Shown: positions 1-8,436 of the stretch, piece after piece
Position numbering within the stretch: the stretch's first letter is position 1
Layout: each line of letters starts with the position of its first letter
Source of the DNA: Myxococcales bacterium
GTDB lineage: Bacteria > Myxococcota_A > Polyangia > Polyangiales > Polyangiaceae
NCBI GenBank assembly: GCA_025359105.1
Contig: JANYHK010000101.1
Coordinates: 1-50,249, forward strand
Direction of reading: 5' to 3'
DNA: 50,249 nucleotides
Made by a program: the position numbers and the translations under genes
The notes under the pieces: generated by a model
Told to the model about the DNA's origin: nothing
Databases searched by the model: none
Seen by the model: the letters and a program-made list of their open reading frames with translations, nothing else

Positions 1-54
1 TCGCCCACCCCGAGAGAGCGAGCCCCGCCCCCCCGCGGCGTCGGCGGCGGACTC

Positions 55-162
55 CGAGTCGGAGTCGGAGTCGGAATCGGAGTCGGAATCGGAGTCGGAA
101 TCGGAATCGGAGTCGGAGTCGGAGTCGGAGTCGGAGTCGGAGTCGGAGTCGGAGTCGGAGTC
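55..162. repeat. Hexanucleotide tandem array 1 (GGAGTC)n
   Basis: Seventeen contiguous 6-bp units fill 61-162, with a further partial unit to the left. Units are GGAGTC or GGAATC; the only difference is the fourth base. At the left edge (about 50-66) the orientation flips, giving a short inverted repeat GACTCCGA/TCGGAGTC. The array starts 7 nt beyond the stop codon of the minus-strand permease gene. Every frame is free of stop codons. It is a microsatellite-like array and not a CRISPR, because it has no spacers. Confidence 0.95.
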
Positions 163-169
163 GAGACGC

Positions 170-991
170 CTACAGATCCGTCATCACCGTCGTCGTCACC
201 TGATCCGCAGCGAAGATGGCCACGATGCTGGCCACGACGGCCTTCGCAGTGGCCTCGCCGACGCCGCGTGCGCCGCCAGAGGCGTAGAAGCCCTTCTTGC
301 AGCAGATCGTGCTGATGATGAAGCCGAAGATGACGCCCTTCGTGCCCAGCATGCGCAGGTCCTTCATCTCGACGAACTGGGTGATCTTGTCGATGAACAC
401 GCCCGGGTCGATCCCCTGCCACGACACCGCGACGACGTAGGCGCCGAGCATCCCGGCGATGGCGAAGAAGATCGAGAGCGCGGGCAGGAGCAGCGTGGTC
501 GCGACGATGCGCGGGACGACGAGGTACTGCACCGGGCTGACGCCCATGGTCGTGATCGCGTCGATCTGCTCGGTCACGCGCATGTTTCCGAGCTCGCTCG
601 CCATGGTGCTGCCCGCGCGTGCCGTGACGACGACGGCGGCAAGGACCGGCGCGAGCTCACGCGAGAGCGCCAGGGCGACGACGCCGCCGACCATGCCCTC
701 GGCAGAGAACTGCCGGAAGCCGATGATGGTGCTGATCGTGAACGCCATGCCGGTGAAGAGACCGACCAGCCCGACGATGAATGTGGAGCCCGCTCCGATG
801 AAGTCGAACGCCGTCAGGAACTGCGCGAAACGAAATGGCCGCCGAAACAGCCAGGTCATCGCGCGTGCGGCGAGCAGCACGGTCGCCCCAAAATCGTCGA
901 GGAGATCGAGGACCGGCGCGAGGATCTTGTCGACCGCGGAGGACACCCACGAGAGGGCCGAGGCGGGGGGTTGCTCTTCGACCTTGTTCAC
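170..991 (-). CDS. mlaE: MlaE-family ABC transporter permease
   Basis: This 273-residue integral membrane protein is the permease of an MCE/Mla-type lipid ABC transporter, which moves phospholipid between outer and inner membranes with an MlaF-type ATPase and an MlaD-type MCE protein. Hydrophobic helices run through residues 45-265. The conserved family segment [14 protein letters not shown], which contacts the ATPase, lies near residues 133-146. The start is a GTG at 989-991. The N-terminal ~45 residues form an amphipathic stretch before the first helix, as in the family. No MlaF or MlaD gene lies upstream; they could lie beyond position 1. The gene is downstream of alr on the same strand, separated by a hexamer array, with another array just after its stop. 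Confidence 0.93.
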   Translation of the reverse strand: MNKVEEQPPASALSWVSSAVDKILAPVLDLLDDFGATVLLAARAMTWLFRRPFRFAQFLTAFDFIGAGSTFIVGLVGLFTGMAFTISTIIGFRQFSAEGMVGGVVALALSRELAPVLAAVVVTARAGSTMASELGNMRVTEQIDAITTMGVSPVQYLVVPRIVATTLLLPALSIFFAIAGMLGAYVVAVSWQGIDPGVFIDKITQFVEMKDLRMLGTKGVIFGFIISTICCKKGFYASGGARGVGEATAKAVVASIVAIFAADQVTTTVMTDL

Positions 992-1033
992 TGCGGGCGG
1001 GAGCCTACCCCCTCGACGCCTTCTATAGAAGAG
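992..1033 (-). promoter_or_regulatory. Possible promoter/palindrome upstream of mlaE
   Basis: A perfect 10-bp palindrome TTCTATAGAA (1021-1030) sits 30 bp before the mlaE GTG. It is the only AT-rich patch between the genes. Read on the minus strand it contains TATAGA, which could act as a -10 element with a leader of about 30 nt. Any -35 element would fall inside the adjacent repeat array, and none is recognisable. Weak evidence. Confidence 0.25.
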
Positions 1034-1035
1034 CC

Positions 1036-1125
1036 GACTCCGAGACCGCCGCCGACTCCGACGCCGACGCCGATTCCCACTCCGATTTCGATTTCGACTC
1101 CGATTCCGACGCCGATTCCGATTCC
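1036..1125. repeat. Hexanucleotide tandem array 2, degenerate (GACTCC)n
   Basis: About fifteen 6-bp units, mainly GACTCC, GATTCC and GACGCC with some GATTTC. The array is read in the opposite orientation to array 1. It lies 10 nt past the alr stop and upstream of mlaE, so mlaE is bracketed by inverted arrays. In one plus-strand frame it would read as Asp alternating mostly with Ser, Ala or Phe, but no gene start supports coding. It is more diverged than array 1. Confidence 0.9.
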
Positions 1126-1135
1126 GGCTCGCCGC

Positions 1136-2377
1136 TCAGGGCTCCCGGTAAAATCGCGGCACGCGCCTGCTGATCTGCGTGAGAACCTCCCACGGGATCG
1201 TCCCCATGTGCCCGGCGACCTCGTCGGCCGAGATCGCGTCCTTGCCGAGCACGCCCTCTTGGCCCCCGAGGATGACCGCCTCATCGCGCAGGGCGACGCC
1301 GGGCAAGTCGGTGACGTCCACCATCGACATGTCCATCGAGACGGCGCCGACGATCGGCGCCCGCATGCCGCGCACGAGCACGTGGCCCTTGTTCGAGAGC
1401 TGGCGGGATAGGCCGTCGGCGTAGCCCATCGGGATCGTCGCGATGCGCGAGCGGCGCGGCGCGCGCCAGAGGGCGCCGTAGCCGACGGGCGCGCCCGCAT
1501 CGACCTCGCGGACGTCGATGATCTCGGTGCGGACGCGGATGACCTGACGCAGATCCGGGATGAGTGGCGCGCTGCCCGGCAGGCTGCGCGGCGAGGTTCC
1601 GAAGATCGCGATGCCCGGTCGGACCGCGTCGAGTCGCGCCTGGCTGCGGCCAATGGCCGCGCTGTTGGCGGCGTGGCGGAGCGGAGCGCGGATGCCGTGC
1701 CGCGCCAGCGTCGCCGTGGCCTCGTCGAAGCGAAGCATCTGCTCCGCCGTCTCTTCGTTCGTCGGTGCGTCGGCGCACGCCAGGTGCGTCATGAGGCCGG
1801 CGACCTCGATCTCCGGCGTGTCGGCCAGGTAGGCAGCAAGCTTCGCCACCCCTCCCATGGGGACGCCGAGGCGAGCCATACCGGTGTCGATCTTGAGGTG
1901 CACCTTGATCGGCGCCTCGACGAGCCCGCCCCGGACGAGGCGCGCGAAGGCGTCGATCTGCTCGGTGTCGAAGACGACCGGCACGAGGCCGCGGGCGACG
2001 ACCTCCAGGTGAGCATCCGCGTAGTAGCCGCCCATCACCAGGATGGACTTACGGATGCCTGCCTCGCGAAGCTCGATCGCCTCCTCGAGGAGCGCGACGC
2101 AGAAGCCGTCGGCCCCCGCGCGCTCGAGCGTGCGCGCCACCGCGGCCGCGCCGTGACCGTAGCTGTCGGCCTTGAGCACCGCCCACACCTTCGCCCCCGC
2201 CGCGTGACGCTGCACGACACGGAGGTTGTGGCGGAGCGCCTCGAGGTTCACCTCCGCGCGCGTAGGACGCACGGCGTCGGCGGGCGCCGCGCGGCGCGGA
2301 CGCAGCACGCGGACCTCGGCGCGAACAAGGGGCTCGGAATCGGGTGCAGTGAGCTTGGGCATCGAGCTCTGGGCCAT
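1136..2377 (-). CDS. alr: Alanine racemase
   Basis: This is the PLP-dependent enzyme interconverting L- and D-alanine for peptidoglycan. The PLP-binding lysine is in VLKADSYGHGA near the N-terminus, and the catalytic tyrosine region GAPVGYGALWR lies in the C-terminal beta domain. At 413 residues it is somewhat longer than the usual 360-380 because of an N-terminal extension of about 40 residues before TRAEVNLEALRHN. I chose ATG 2375-2377 because GGAG lies 5 nt upstream; an in-frame ATG at 2425 would add 16 residues without a clear ribosome-binding site. It is preceded by a histidine kinase gene 117 bp away and followed by a hexamer array. Confidence 0.96.
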   Translation of the reverse strand: MAQSSMPKLTAPDSEPLVRAEVRVLRPRRAAPADAVRPTRAEVNLEALRHNLRVVQRHAAGAKVWAVLKADSYGHGAAAVARTLERAGADGFCVALLEEAIELREAGIRKSILVMGGYYADAHLEVVARGLVPVVFDTEQIDAFARLVRGGLVEAPIKVHLKIDTGMARLGVPMGGVAKLAAYLADTPEIEVAGLMTHLACADAPTNEETAEQMLRFDEATATLARHGIRAPLRHAANSAAIGRSQARLDAVRPGIAIFGTSPRSLPGSAPLIPDLRQVIRVRTEIIDVREVDAGAPVGYGALWRAPRRSRIATIPMGYADGLSRQLSNKGHVLVRGMRAPIVGAVSMDMSMVDVTDLPGVALRDEAVILGGQEGVLGKDAISADEVAGHMGTIPWEVLTQISRRVPRFYREP

Positions 2378-2431
2378 CGCTACTCCGAACGCGCGCCGAA
2401 GGGGAGAGATTCCGCGCGCACACATGCGTCC

Positions 2432-2449
2432 ACGGGCAAATTTGCCCGT
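2432..2449. promoter_or_regulatory. Perfect 18-bp palindrome upstream of alr
   Basis: ACGGGCAAATTTGCCCGT is fully self-complementary and sits 55 bp before the alr ATG, in the gap after the histidine kinase stop. It could be an operator for a dimeric regulator of alr. It could also fold as a six-bp stem with an AAATTT loop and terminate the upstream transcript. No U-tract follows on the minus strand, which argues somewhat against an intrinsic terminator. Confidence 0.45.
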
Positions 2450-2494
2450 TTTCCGGTACTTACCAGGCGCGGCGGACGGGGGCGAGATTTCGGC

Positions 2495-4018
2495 TCACGC
2501 CGACGTTGCGGACGGCAGGACGAGCTCGAAGAGCGCACCGCTCGGGCTCGGAACGAGCGCCACCGTCGCCTGCAGGTCGGCGCAGATGCGGCGCACGATG
2601 GCGAGGCCGAGGCCCGTGCCCATGGGCTTGGTCGTGTAGAAGGGCTCGAACATTCGCTTGGCGATCGGCTCGGGGACCGGCGCGCCGCTGTCCCAGATCG
2701 ACAGGACGACCTTGCCGAGCCCGCGGCGCTCCGCGCCCACGAGGACCTGACCCTTCGGCGGCGCGTGCTGGAACGCGTTGACGAGGACATTGAGCACCGC
2801 GCGACGGAGGAGCGTTGCGTCGGTGAGAACGAAGAGCTCCTCGGGCACCTGGACCTCGAGCTCGGGCTCGCACCCGGCGAACGAGGGATCGTGCCGCGCC
2901 GCGCGGACCGCCTCCGATACGACGGCAGAGAGCGCGGTGGGCTCGAGGCTCGCGACCGACGTGCTCGCGAAGTCGAGCAAATCGGTGACGAGGCGCTTCA
3001 AACGCTCCGCCTCCTGCCGCAGGATCTCGAGGAGCGCGCGCTGCTCCGCTGTCTCGGCGCCGAGGCGTTCGAGCGTCCCCACCGCGTTGAACATGATGCC
3101 GAGCGGGTTGCGGACCTCATGCGCGAGTACCGCCGACATCTCGCCCACGGCGGCCAGGCGCTCGCGCCGGACCATCTCCGTGCGCAGCGCCCCGAGGCGC
3201 TGCGCCGCGCCGACCTGAGCGGCGAACATCTGAATCGCGACGAAATCGTGCTCGGTCATGTCGGCGCCCCCGACGAAGAGCACGTGCGTGATGCGGTCGT
3301 GCGTACGAATCGGGCACCACGCGCTGCGCACGGCGCGGGCGCGCTCCATCGTGTCCGAGATGGCGACGGCCGCGGCCACCGCGCCGACGAAGGACGTCGG
3401 GAGGTTGTCGAGGAAGATGGCCTCGCCGCGACGGACGACCTCGGCCAAGACGGGCGTCGCGCGCATCGGCAGACGGCGACCGAGAAGCGAGCGGCCGTAC
3501 GCGCCGAGCGGGCTCCCGGCCGGCGCCAGCACGCGGAGGACGATCGAACCGTCGTCCACCAGCTCGCTCAGCGACACGCTCCAGTCGAGCGCCTGGAAGA
3601 CCGGCTCGCTTGCGTCGAGGAGCGCGTCGATCCCGTCGAGGCCGCTGGGGAGCTGCGCGAGGCGGCCGATGAGGTCCTCGGCGCGCGTCGCGGGGGTGAC
3701 GTCGCGCGCGGTGAGGAGGACCGCCGAGGACGGGAGCCGCGACCACGAGACCTCGGCGAGGACGGAGGTCCCGCCCGGGCGGAGAAAGCGCAGGCGGCAC
3801 GCGGAGGGCTGGGGCCAGCCGCGCGCGCGCTGCGCGTCGAGCAGCTCGAAGCGCGCGAGCTCACCGGGCGCCAGCAGCTCCGCGAGCGGCCGCCCCACGA
3901 GCTCGGCGCCGGTTCCGAGCAGGCTCCGCGCCGCCGCGTTCGACCGCGCGACGACGTGGCTCTCGAGCAAGAGCACCGCGTCGGGGAGCGCGTCGAGGAT
4001 CTCGACGGGCGATTCCAC
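2495..4018 (-). CDS. PAS/GAF sensor histidine kinase (soluble)
   Basis: A 507-residue cytoplasmic two-component kinase with no membrane helices. Residues 1-115 look like a PAS domain, and 125-280 resemble a GAF sensory domain. The dimerisation/phosphoacceptor helix carries His300 in VLAHEVRNPLG. The HATPase domain (about 395-507) has the N-box LNVLVNAFQHA, a G1-like WDSGAPV and the G2 motif GTGLGLAIVRR. The kinase should autophosphorylate and pass phosphate to a response regulator; no cognate receiver gene is adjacent. It starts 6 nt after the stop of the Hsp70 gene, so the two are probably co-transcribed. The signal it senses is unknown. Confidence 0.92.
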   Translation of the reverse strand: MESPVEILDALPDAVLLLESHVVARSNAAARSLLGTGAELVGRPLAELLAPGELARFELLDAQRARGWPQPSACRLRFLRPGGTSVLAEVSWSRLPSSAVLLTARDVTPATRAEDLIGRLAQLPSGLDGIDALLDASEPVFQALDWSVSLSELVDDGSIVLRVLAPAGSPLGAYGRSLLGRRLPMRATPVLAEVVRRGEAIFLDNLPTSFVGAVAAAVAISDTMERARAVRSAWCPIRTHDRITHVLFVGGADMTEHDFVAIQMFAAQVGAAQRLGALRTEMVRRERLAAVGEMSAVLAHEVRNPLGIMFNAVGTLERLGAETAEQRALLEILRQEAERLKRLVTDLLDFASTSVASLEPTALSAVVSEAVRAARHDPSFAGCEPELEVQVPEELFVLTDATLLRRAVLNVLVNAFQHAPPKGQVLVGAERRGLGKVVLSIWDSGAPVPEPIAKRMFEPFYTTKPMGTGLGLAIVRRICADLQATVALVPSPSGALFELVLPSATSA

Positions 4019-4024
4019 GGGGGT

Positions 4025-6541
4025 CTAGACGACCTTCCGCTGGTTCTGCCGGTTCAGCATCTGCTGCAGATCCCCCTCTTCGGTCTGGGCGCCGAACACG
4101 TGCATCTTCGTGCGCGTCTCCTTGCCGGTGCGTCCGTCCTTGGCGTGCACGGCCAGGATCCCGTCGGCGTCGATCTCGAAGGTCACGGCGATCTGCGCCT
4201 CGCCCCGCGGGAGCGGCACGAGGCCGGAAAGCTCGAGCTCGCCGAGGAACGTGTTCTCCTTGAACATCGGCCTCTCGCCCTGGGCGACGCGGATGAAGAC
4301 CTGCGACTGTCCGTCGGTGGCGGTCGAGAAGACCCGCGTGCGGTCGCAAGGCACCTGCGAGTTCGCGGCGATGAGCGTGTCGCAATAGCCACCCACCGTC
4401 TCGACGCGGAGGCTGAGCGGCGTGACGTCGATGAGGAGCGCCTCGTCGGGCTGGAGCTTTTCGTCGACCTCCTGGTGAAGCTGCGCCGTGGCCGCGGCGG
4501 CAAGTGGCGCCGGCTTGTTCGACGGCTTGGGGGGCACGCCCGAGGCGCGCTGCCCGGGCAGCGCGGGGAGCGGCGCCGGCACGTACGACGGAGGGCGAAC
4601 CGGGGCCGGCGGCTCGGGCGTCACGCGCGGCGACTCGACGCGCTGCGCGACGGCAGGCGGGCGCGGCAGATCGAGCTCCTCGGCCTCCGAGTGCCCGAGG
4701 GCGGGCGGCACGCTCGACCAGTGGAGCTGCGGAGCGCCGCGCGAGAACGTGACCTCGCCAGAAATGGTCTTTTGGTCCTGCTCCCGCTGCATCTCGGCGA
4801 CAGCCGCGGCGATCGCCGCCTCCGGGTCGACCGCCTTCATCCCCGGACGCGTCGGCGGTAGATCGGGGAGCTTCTTCGTCGTCGGCGGCGCGGCTGGGGG
4901 GGGAGGCGGGGCCGGGGGTGCGCTCGTGTACTGCGCCGTCACCTCTTCGTCGTCCTCGGGCTCGGCGCGCGGGTCGAAGCGCTTGGACGTCGAGATCTCG
5001 CGTACGTCGCTCGCCTTGCGCGTCTTGATGCGCGTGGGCTCGGGCTTCTTCGCCTCCTTCGCCTCGGCCTCGAGGATCCCCTTGGCGCTCGCCTCGAGCG
5101 CGGCCCGTAGCTCGGCGGGCAGAGCGTCCTGGCCGAACGCAGGCGTCACGGCACCCGCGGGCCCCCCCGTCGACGGAGCGGCGCCCGGCGGGATGCCCGG
5201 GCGCGTCATCTGCGGAGTCACCTGCGGCGTCAGCGGCGCGATCCCCGTCCTGGTCACCGCCGGTCCGAGCGCGCTCTTCAGCTCCGCCGGGATGGCATGC
5301 TGGCCCGAGATGAGCCTCGGCGGCGCCGGCGCGACCCCGGGCATCGTGGCGCCCGCGGCCTCGGCCGAGACGGGCGGCGGCTTCTTCCCGCGCCCCTTCC
5401 GCGCGCCGAGCGCGTGGGCCTGGATCGCCGCGCCGAGCGCAACGACCTCGTCGGGATTGATACGCTGGTCCGTCTTCCTCTTGAAGAGCTCCTGCACCTG
5501 GCGCACCACCATGGGCATGCGCGTGGAGCCGCCGACGAGGATGATGCGATCGAAGGCCCCGACCTCGACCTTCGCCGTGCCCATCGCGCGCTTCGTGACG
5601 GCGAGTGTCTTGTCGATGATGGGGCCGGCGAGTCGCTCGAGATCCTCGCGCGTCATCCGGCATTTCAGCGTGAGGGGGATGCCCTCCTCGCCGCGGCCGA
5701 TGTCGGTCACCTCCACGGATGCCTCCGCGCGGAACGACAGCTCCTTCTTGAGCGCCTCGGCGGCGACGCGCATGCGGGCCACCGCGTTGGGGTTGTTGCG
5801 TGGGTCGACGTTCAGCGAGCGCATGGCCATGTTCGCCATGCGATCGACGATGATGGCATCGATGTCGTCGCCGCCGAGCGCCGTGTCGCCGGCGGTGGAG
5901 AGGACCTCGAACACGCCGCTCGCGACGTCGAGCAGCGTCACGTCGAAGGTGCCGCCGCCGAGATCGTAAACGCACAGGCGCTCGCTCTTGTCGGGCGCGC
6001 GGCCGTAGGCGAGCGCGGCCGCGGTCGGCTCGTTCAGGATGCGGAGCACCTCGAGCCCGGCGAGCTTGCCGGCCATCTTCGTGGACGCGCGCTGCGGATC
6101 GTCGAAATTGGCGGGGACGGTGATGACCGCCGCGTCGACCGACTCTCCGAGCGCCGCCTCGGCCACGGCCTTCGCGCGGCGGAGGACGAACGCGCTGATC
6201 TCGGGCAGGGCGTACGTCTCGGCGCGCGTCTCGACGTGCGTGGCCCCCTTCGGTCCCTCGACCACCTTGAACGGGAAGCGCACCTTCTGGGATTGCACCT
6301 CGGCGTTCTGGAAGCTCCGGCCGATCAGGCGCTTCACCGAGTAGACGGTGTTCTCCGGGTCGATGATGCGACGCTCGAGCGCCGGCCACCCGACCTGCAC
6401 GGTGCCGTTGGGGTGGAACGCGACGACCGACGGGATGAGCTTGTTGCCGTCGACGTCGGCGAGCGTCGTCGCCACACCGTCACGCACGGCTGCGACGACC
6501 GTGTTCGTCGTGCCCAGATCGATCCCGACCGCGATGCCCAT
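4025..6541 (-). CDS. Hsp70-family protein with long inter-domain insertion
   Basis: An 838-residue DnaK-like chaperone. Residues 1-381 form the actin-like ATPase domain, with phosphate-1 [24 protein letters not shown] near 191-205 and [10 protein letters not shown] near 334. The beta substrate-binding domain (about 700-838) begins with [10 protein letters not shown], which is normally the inter-domain linker following the ATPase directly. Between them lie about 315 Pro/Ala/Glu-rich residues, predicted disordered. The C-terminal helical lid is missing. This is not a housekeeping DnaK. GrpE and DnaJ are not adjacent, although a dnaJ lies at 36186-37319. The ATG at 6539-6541 has GGAG upstream. 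A histidine kinase follows 6 nt after the stop. Confidence 0.92.
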   Translation of the reverse strand: MGIAVGIDLGTTNTVVAAVRDGVATTLADVDGNKLIPSVVAFHPNGTVQVGWPALERRIIDPENTVYSVKRLIGRSFQNAEVQSQKVRFPFKVVEGPKGATHVETRAETYALPEISAFVLRRAKAVAEAALGESVDAAVITVPANFDDPQRASTKMAGKLAGLEVLRILNEPTAAALAYGRAPDKSERLCVYDLGGGTFDVTLLDVASGVFEVLSTAGDTALGGDDIDAIIVDRMANMAMRSLNVDPRNNPNAVARMRVAAEALKKELSFRAEASVEVTDIGRGEEGIPLTLKCRMTREDLERLAGPIIDKTLAVTKRAMGTAKVEVGAFDRIILVGGSTRMPMVVRQVQELFKRKTDQRINPDEVVALGAAIQAHALGARKGRGKKPPPVSAEAAGATMPGVAPAPPRLISGQHAIPAELKSALGPAVTRTGIAPLTPQVTPQMTRPGIPPGAAPSTGGPAGAVTPAFGQDALPAELRAALEASAKGILEAEAKEAKKPEPTRIKTRKASDVREISTSKRFDPRAEPEDDEEVTAQYTSAPPAPPPPPAAPPTTKKLPDLPPTRPGMKAVDPEAAIAAAVAEMQREQDQKTISGEVTFSRGAPQLHWSSVPPALGHSEAEELDLPRPPAVAQRVESPRVTPEPPAPVRPPSYVPAPLPALPGQRASGVPPKPSNKPAPLAAAATAQLHQEVDEKLQPDEALLIDVTPLSLRVETVGGYCDTLIAANSQVPCDRTRVFSTATDGQSQVFIRVAQGERPMFKENTFLGELELSGLVPLPRGEAQIAVTFEIDADGILAVHAKDGRTGKETRTKMHVFGAQTEEGDLQQMLNRQNQRKVV

Positions 6542-6585
6542 CCCGCTCCGAGTATACCCACAGGCGACGCGCGCCTGGGAGCCTT

Positions 6586-8436
6586 CTAGCCGGCGACGAG
6601 CGCGGGCAGGGTCGCGCGTTTTTGTGCGAACTGGAGGCGGTGGAGGCGGGCGTAGACGCCCCCCTTCTCGAGCAGCGCCTCGTGTGTGCCCACCTCCACG
6701 ACCCTTCCCTTGTGGAAGACGACGATGCGATCGGCGGCTCGGATGGTCGAGAGGCGGTGAGCGATCACGATGGCGGTGCGACCCTCCATGACCGCTTCGA
6801 GGGCGAGCTGGAGCTTGGCCTCGGTGTCCGAGTCGATGCTGGCAGTCGCCTCGTCGAGGATGAGGATGGGCGAGTCCCTGTACACCGCGCGCGCGAAGGC
6901 GAGGAGCTGGCGCTCGCCGGCGCTGAAATTGGCGCCGCGCTCGTCGACCGGCGCGTCGAGACCTTCGGGCCTTCGCATGAACAGCTCGAGCGCGCCGACG
7001 CGCTGCAGCGCTTTCTCGGCCTTCTTACGATCGGGGTTGGGATCGCTCATCGCGACGTTGGAGAGCACCGTCCCCGTGAACAGGAAGACGTCCTGCGGCA
7101 CCACCGAGAAGTTCTCCCGAAGGCCGTGGCGGTCGTAGCTCCGCACGTCCTTGCCGAGCACGCGGACGAGGCCGTTCTTGGCCTCGTAGAGGCGAAGCGC
7201 GAGCGCGGTCACCGTCGTCTTCCCTGCCCCCGTCGCCCCGACGAGCGCGACCCTCTCGCCCCGTCGGACGGTGAGCGAGACGTCGCGAAGCACGGGTACG
7301 TTCGGCTTGTACTCGAAATCGACGCCCACGAGCGCGAGCGCCTCGTCCGCCGGCCCGGCCGGTCCCGCGTCCTTCTCGGCGATGGGCTCGGGGTCGATCT
7401 CCTTCTCGTCGAGGAGCTTGAAGATGCGCTCGGCGCCGCTCATCGCCGACTGGAGGATCGTGTACCTCTGCGCGAGGAGGCTCACCGGCTCGAAGAATTG
7501 CTTGATGTACTGCGTGAAGGTGACGACGAGCGCGAAGCTCAGCGCGTGGTTGCCGACCTTCTGGAGACCCGCCCACCACAGGATGCTCGCGATGCACACG
7601 GTGGCGACCATCTCGATCGCGGCGTCGAGGATGGCCTCGTAGAAGATCGACCGCTTGTTGGCGTCGCGGTACGCGTCGTTGATGTCGTCGAACTCGGTCG
7701 CCATCGCGGCCTCGCGCGCGTAGGCCTGCACGACGGCGATGCCGCTCACCTGCTCGTTCAGGAAGGCGTTGAGGCGCGCCGTCTTGGTGCGGATCTCGCG
7801 GAAGGCCTGCCGCGAGCGACGGCGCACGAAGTTCACGATCAGGCCCACGACCGGAATCGCCGCGAAGGCGATGAGGGAGAGCTGCCAGTCGAGCATGAGC
7901 ATCATGACGACGATCCCCACCAGGGTCAGCGCGTCGATGACCGCGATGAGGACGCCCGAGTCGAAGAGCTCGTTGACCGCGTCGATGTCGTTCGTCGCGC
8001 GCGTCACCAGCCTCCCGACCGGCGTCCGGTCGTAATAGCGGAGCTCGAGCTTCTGGAGGAAGGCGAAGACGGTCGTACGGAGATCGGTCATCGCGCGCGC
8101 GCCGGCGATCTGCATCGCGTACATGCCCACGAACGAGACGAGCTGCTGGACGACCACCAACAGCGCGAGGGTGATTCCTTTGCGGAGGAGAGCGTCCCCG
8201 TCCTTCGCCACAGCGCTGTCGATGACGCTGCCCATGATGCGCGGTGAGACGACCCTGGTAGCCGCGAGCAGGAGGAGCGCGCCGAGCGAGCCCGCCAGGA
8301 ACCACGCGTGGGGCCGCACGAACGGCCACAACCTCTTGGCGAGGGTGGCGTCGTAGGTACGCGTCATCGCGTCCTCTTCGTGGAACGCCCTGAGCTTCTC
8401 TTCGGCGCGGCTCTGCTTCTTGGGCTGCGCGGTCAC
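6586..8436 (-). CDS. ABC exporter half-transporter, subunit with consensus Walker B
   Basis: A 616-residue protein with an N-terminal six-helix exporter domain (about 25-335) and a C-terminal ATPase. The Walker A is GATGAGKTT, the Walker [13 protein letters not shown] keeps the catalytic Glu, and the H-loop is IVIAHRLST. The signature motif is degenerate (NFSAGERQ in place of LSGGQ). This matches the partner of a heterodimeric exporter of the MdlAB/YheHI class, used for lipids, drugs or peptides. Its ATG overlaps the stop of the upstream subunit by four bases (ATGA), indicating translational coupling. The substrate cannot be read from sequence. Confidence 0.94.
   Translation of the reverse strand: MTAQPKKQSRAEEKLRAFHEEDAMTRTYDATLAKRLWPFVRPHAWFLAGSLGALLLLAATRVVSPRIMGSVIDSAVAKDGDALLRKGITLALLVVVQQLVSFVGMYAMQIAGARAMTDLRTTVFAFLQKLELRYYDRTPVGRLVTRATNDIDAVNELFDSGVLIAVIDALTLVGIVVMMLMLDWQLSLIAFAAIPVVGLIVNFVRRRSRQAFREIRTKTARLNAFLNEQVSGIAVVQAYAREAAMATEFDDINDAYRDANKRSIFYEAILDAAIEMVATVCIASILWWAGLQKVGNHALSFALVVTFTQYIKQFFEPVSLLAQRYTILQSAMSGAERIFKLLDEKEIDPEPIAEKDAGPAGPADEALALVGVDFEYKPNVPVLRDVSLTVRRGERVALVGATGAGKTTVTALALRLYEAKNGLVRVLGKDVRSYDRHGLRENFSVVPQDVFLFTGTVLSNVAMSDPNPDRKKAEKALQRVGALELFMRRPEGLDAPVDERGANFSAGERQLLAFARAVYRDSPILILDEATASIDSDTEAKLQLALEAVMEGRTAIVIAHRLSTIRAADRIVVFHKGRVVEVGTHEALLEKGGVYARLHRLQFAQKRATLPALVAG

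Noticed and set aside
55-162. Array considered as a CRISPR
   Set aside because: Units are 6 bp, contiguous, without spacers, and no cas genes are present.
1673-4861. Long open plus-strand frame (over 1000 codons) opposite alr, the kinase and Hsp70
   Set aside because: Composition is Arg/Glu/Asp/His-rich as expected for the complement of high-GC genes; no motifs, and it spans three clearly real genes with intact catalytic motifs.
3861-6389. 842-codon minus-strand frame inside the Hsp70 gene
   Set aside because: It is a frame-shifted reading of the Hsp70 sequence, Arg/Gly/Ala-rich with no domain; the alternative frame carries full Hsp70 motifs.
6545-6560. TATACT just before the Hsp70 ATG considered as a -10 element
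   Set aside because: It would start transcription within a few bases of the ATG and remove the GGAG ribosome-binding site; no -35 match at a suitable distance.
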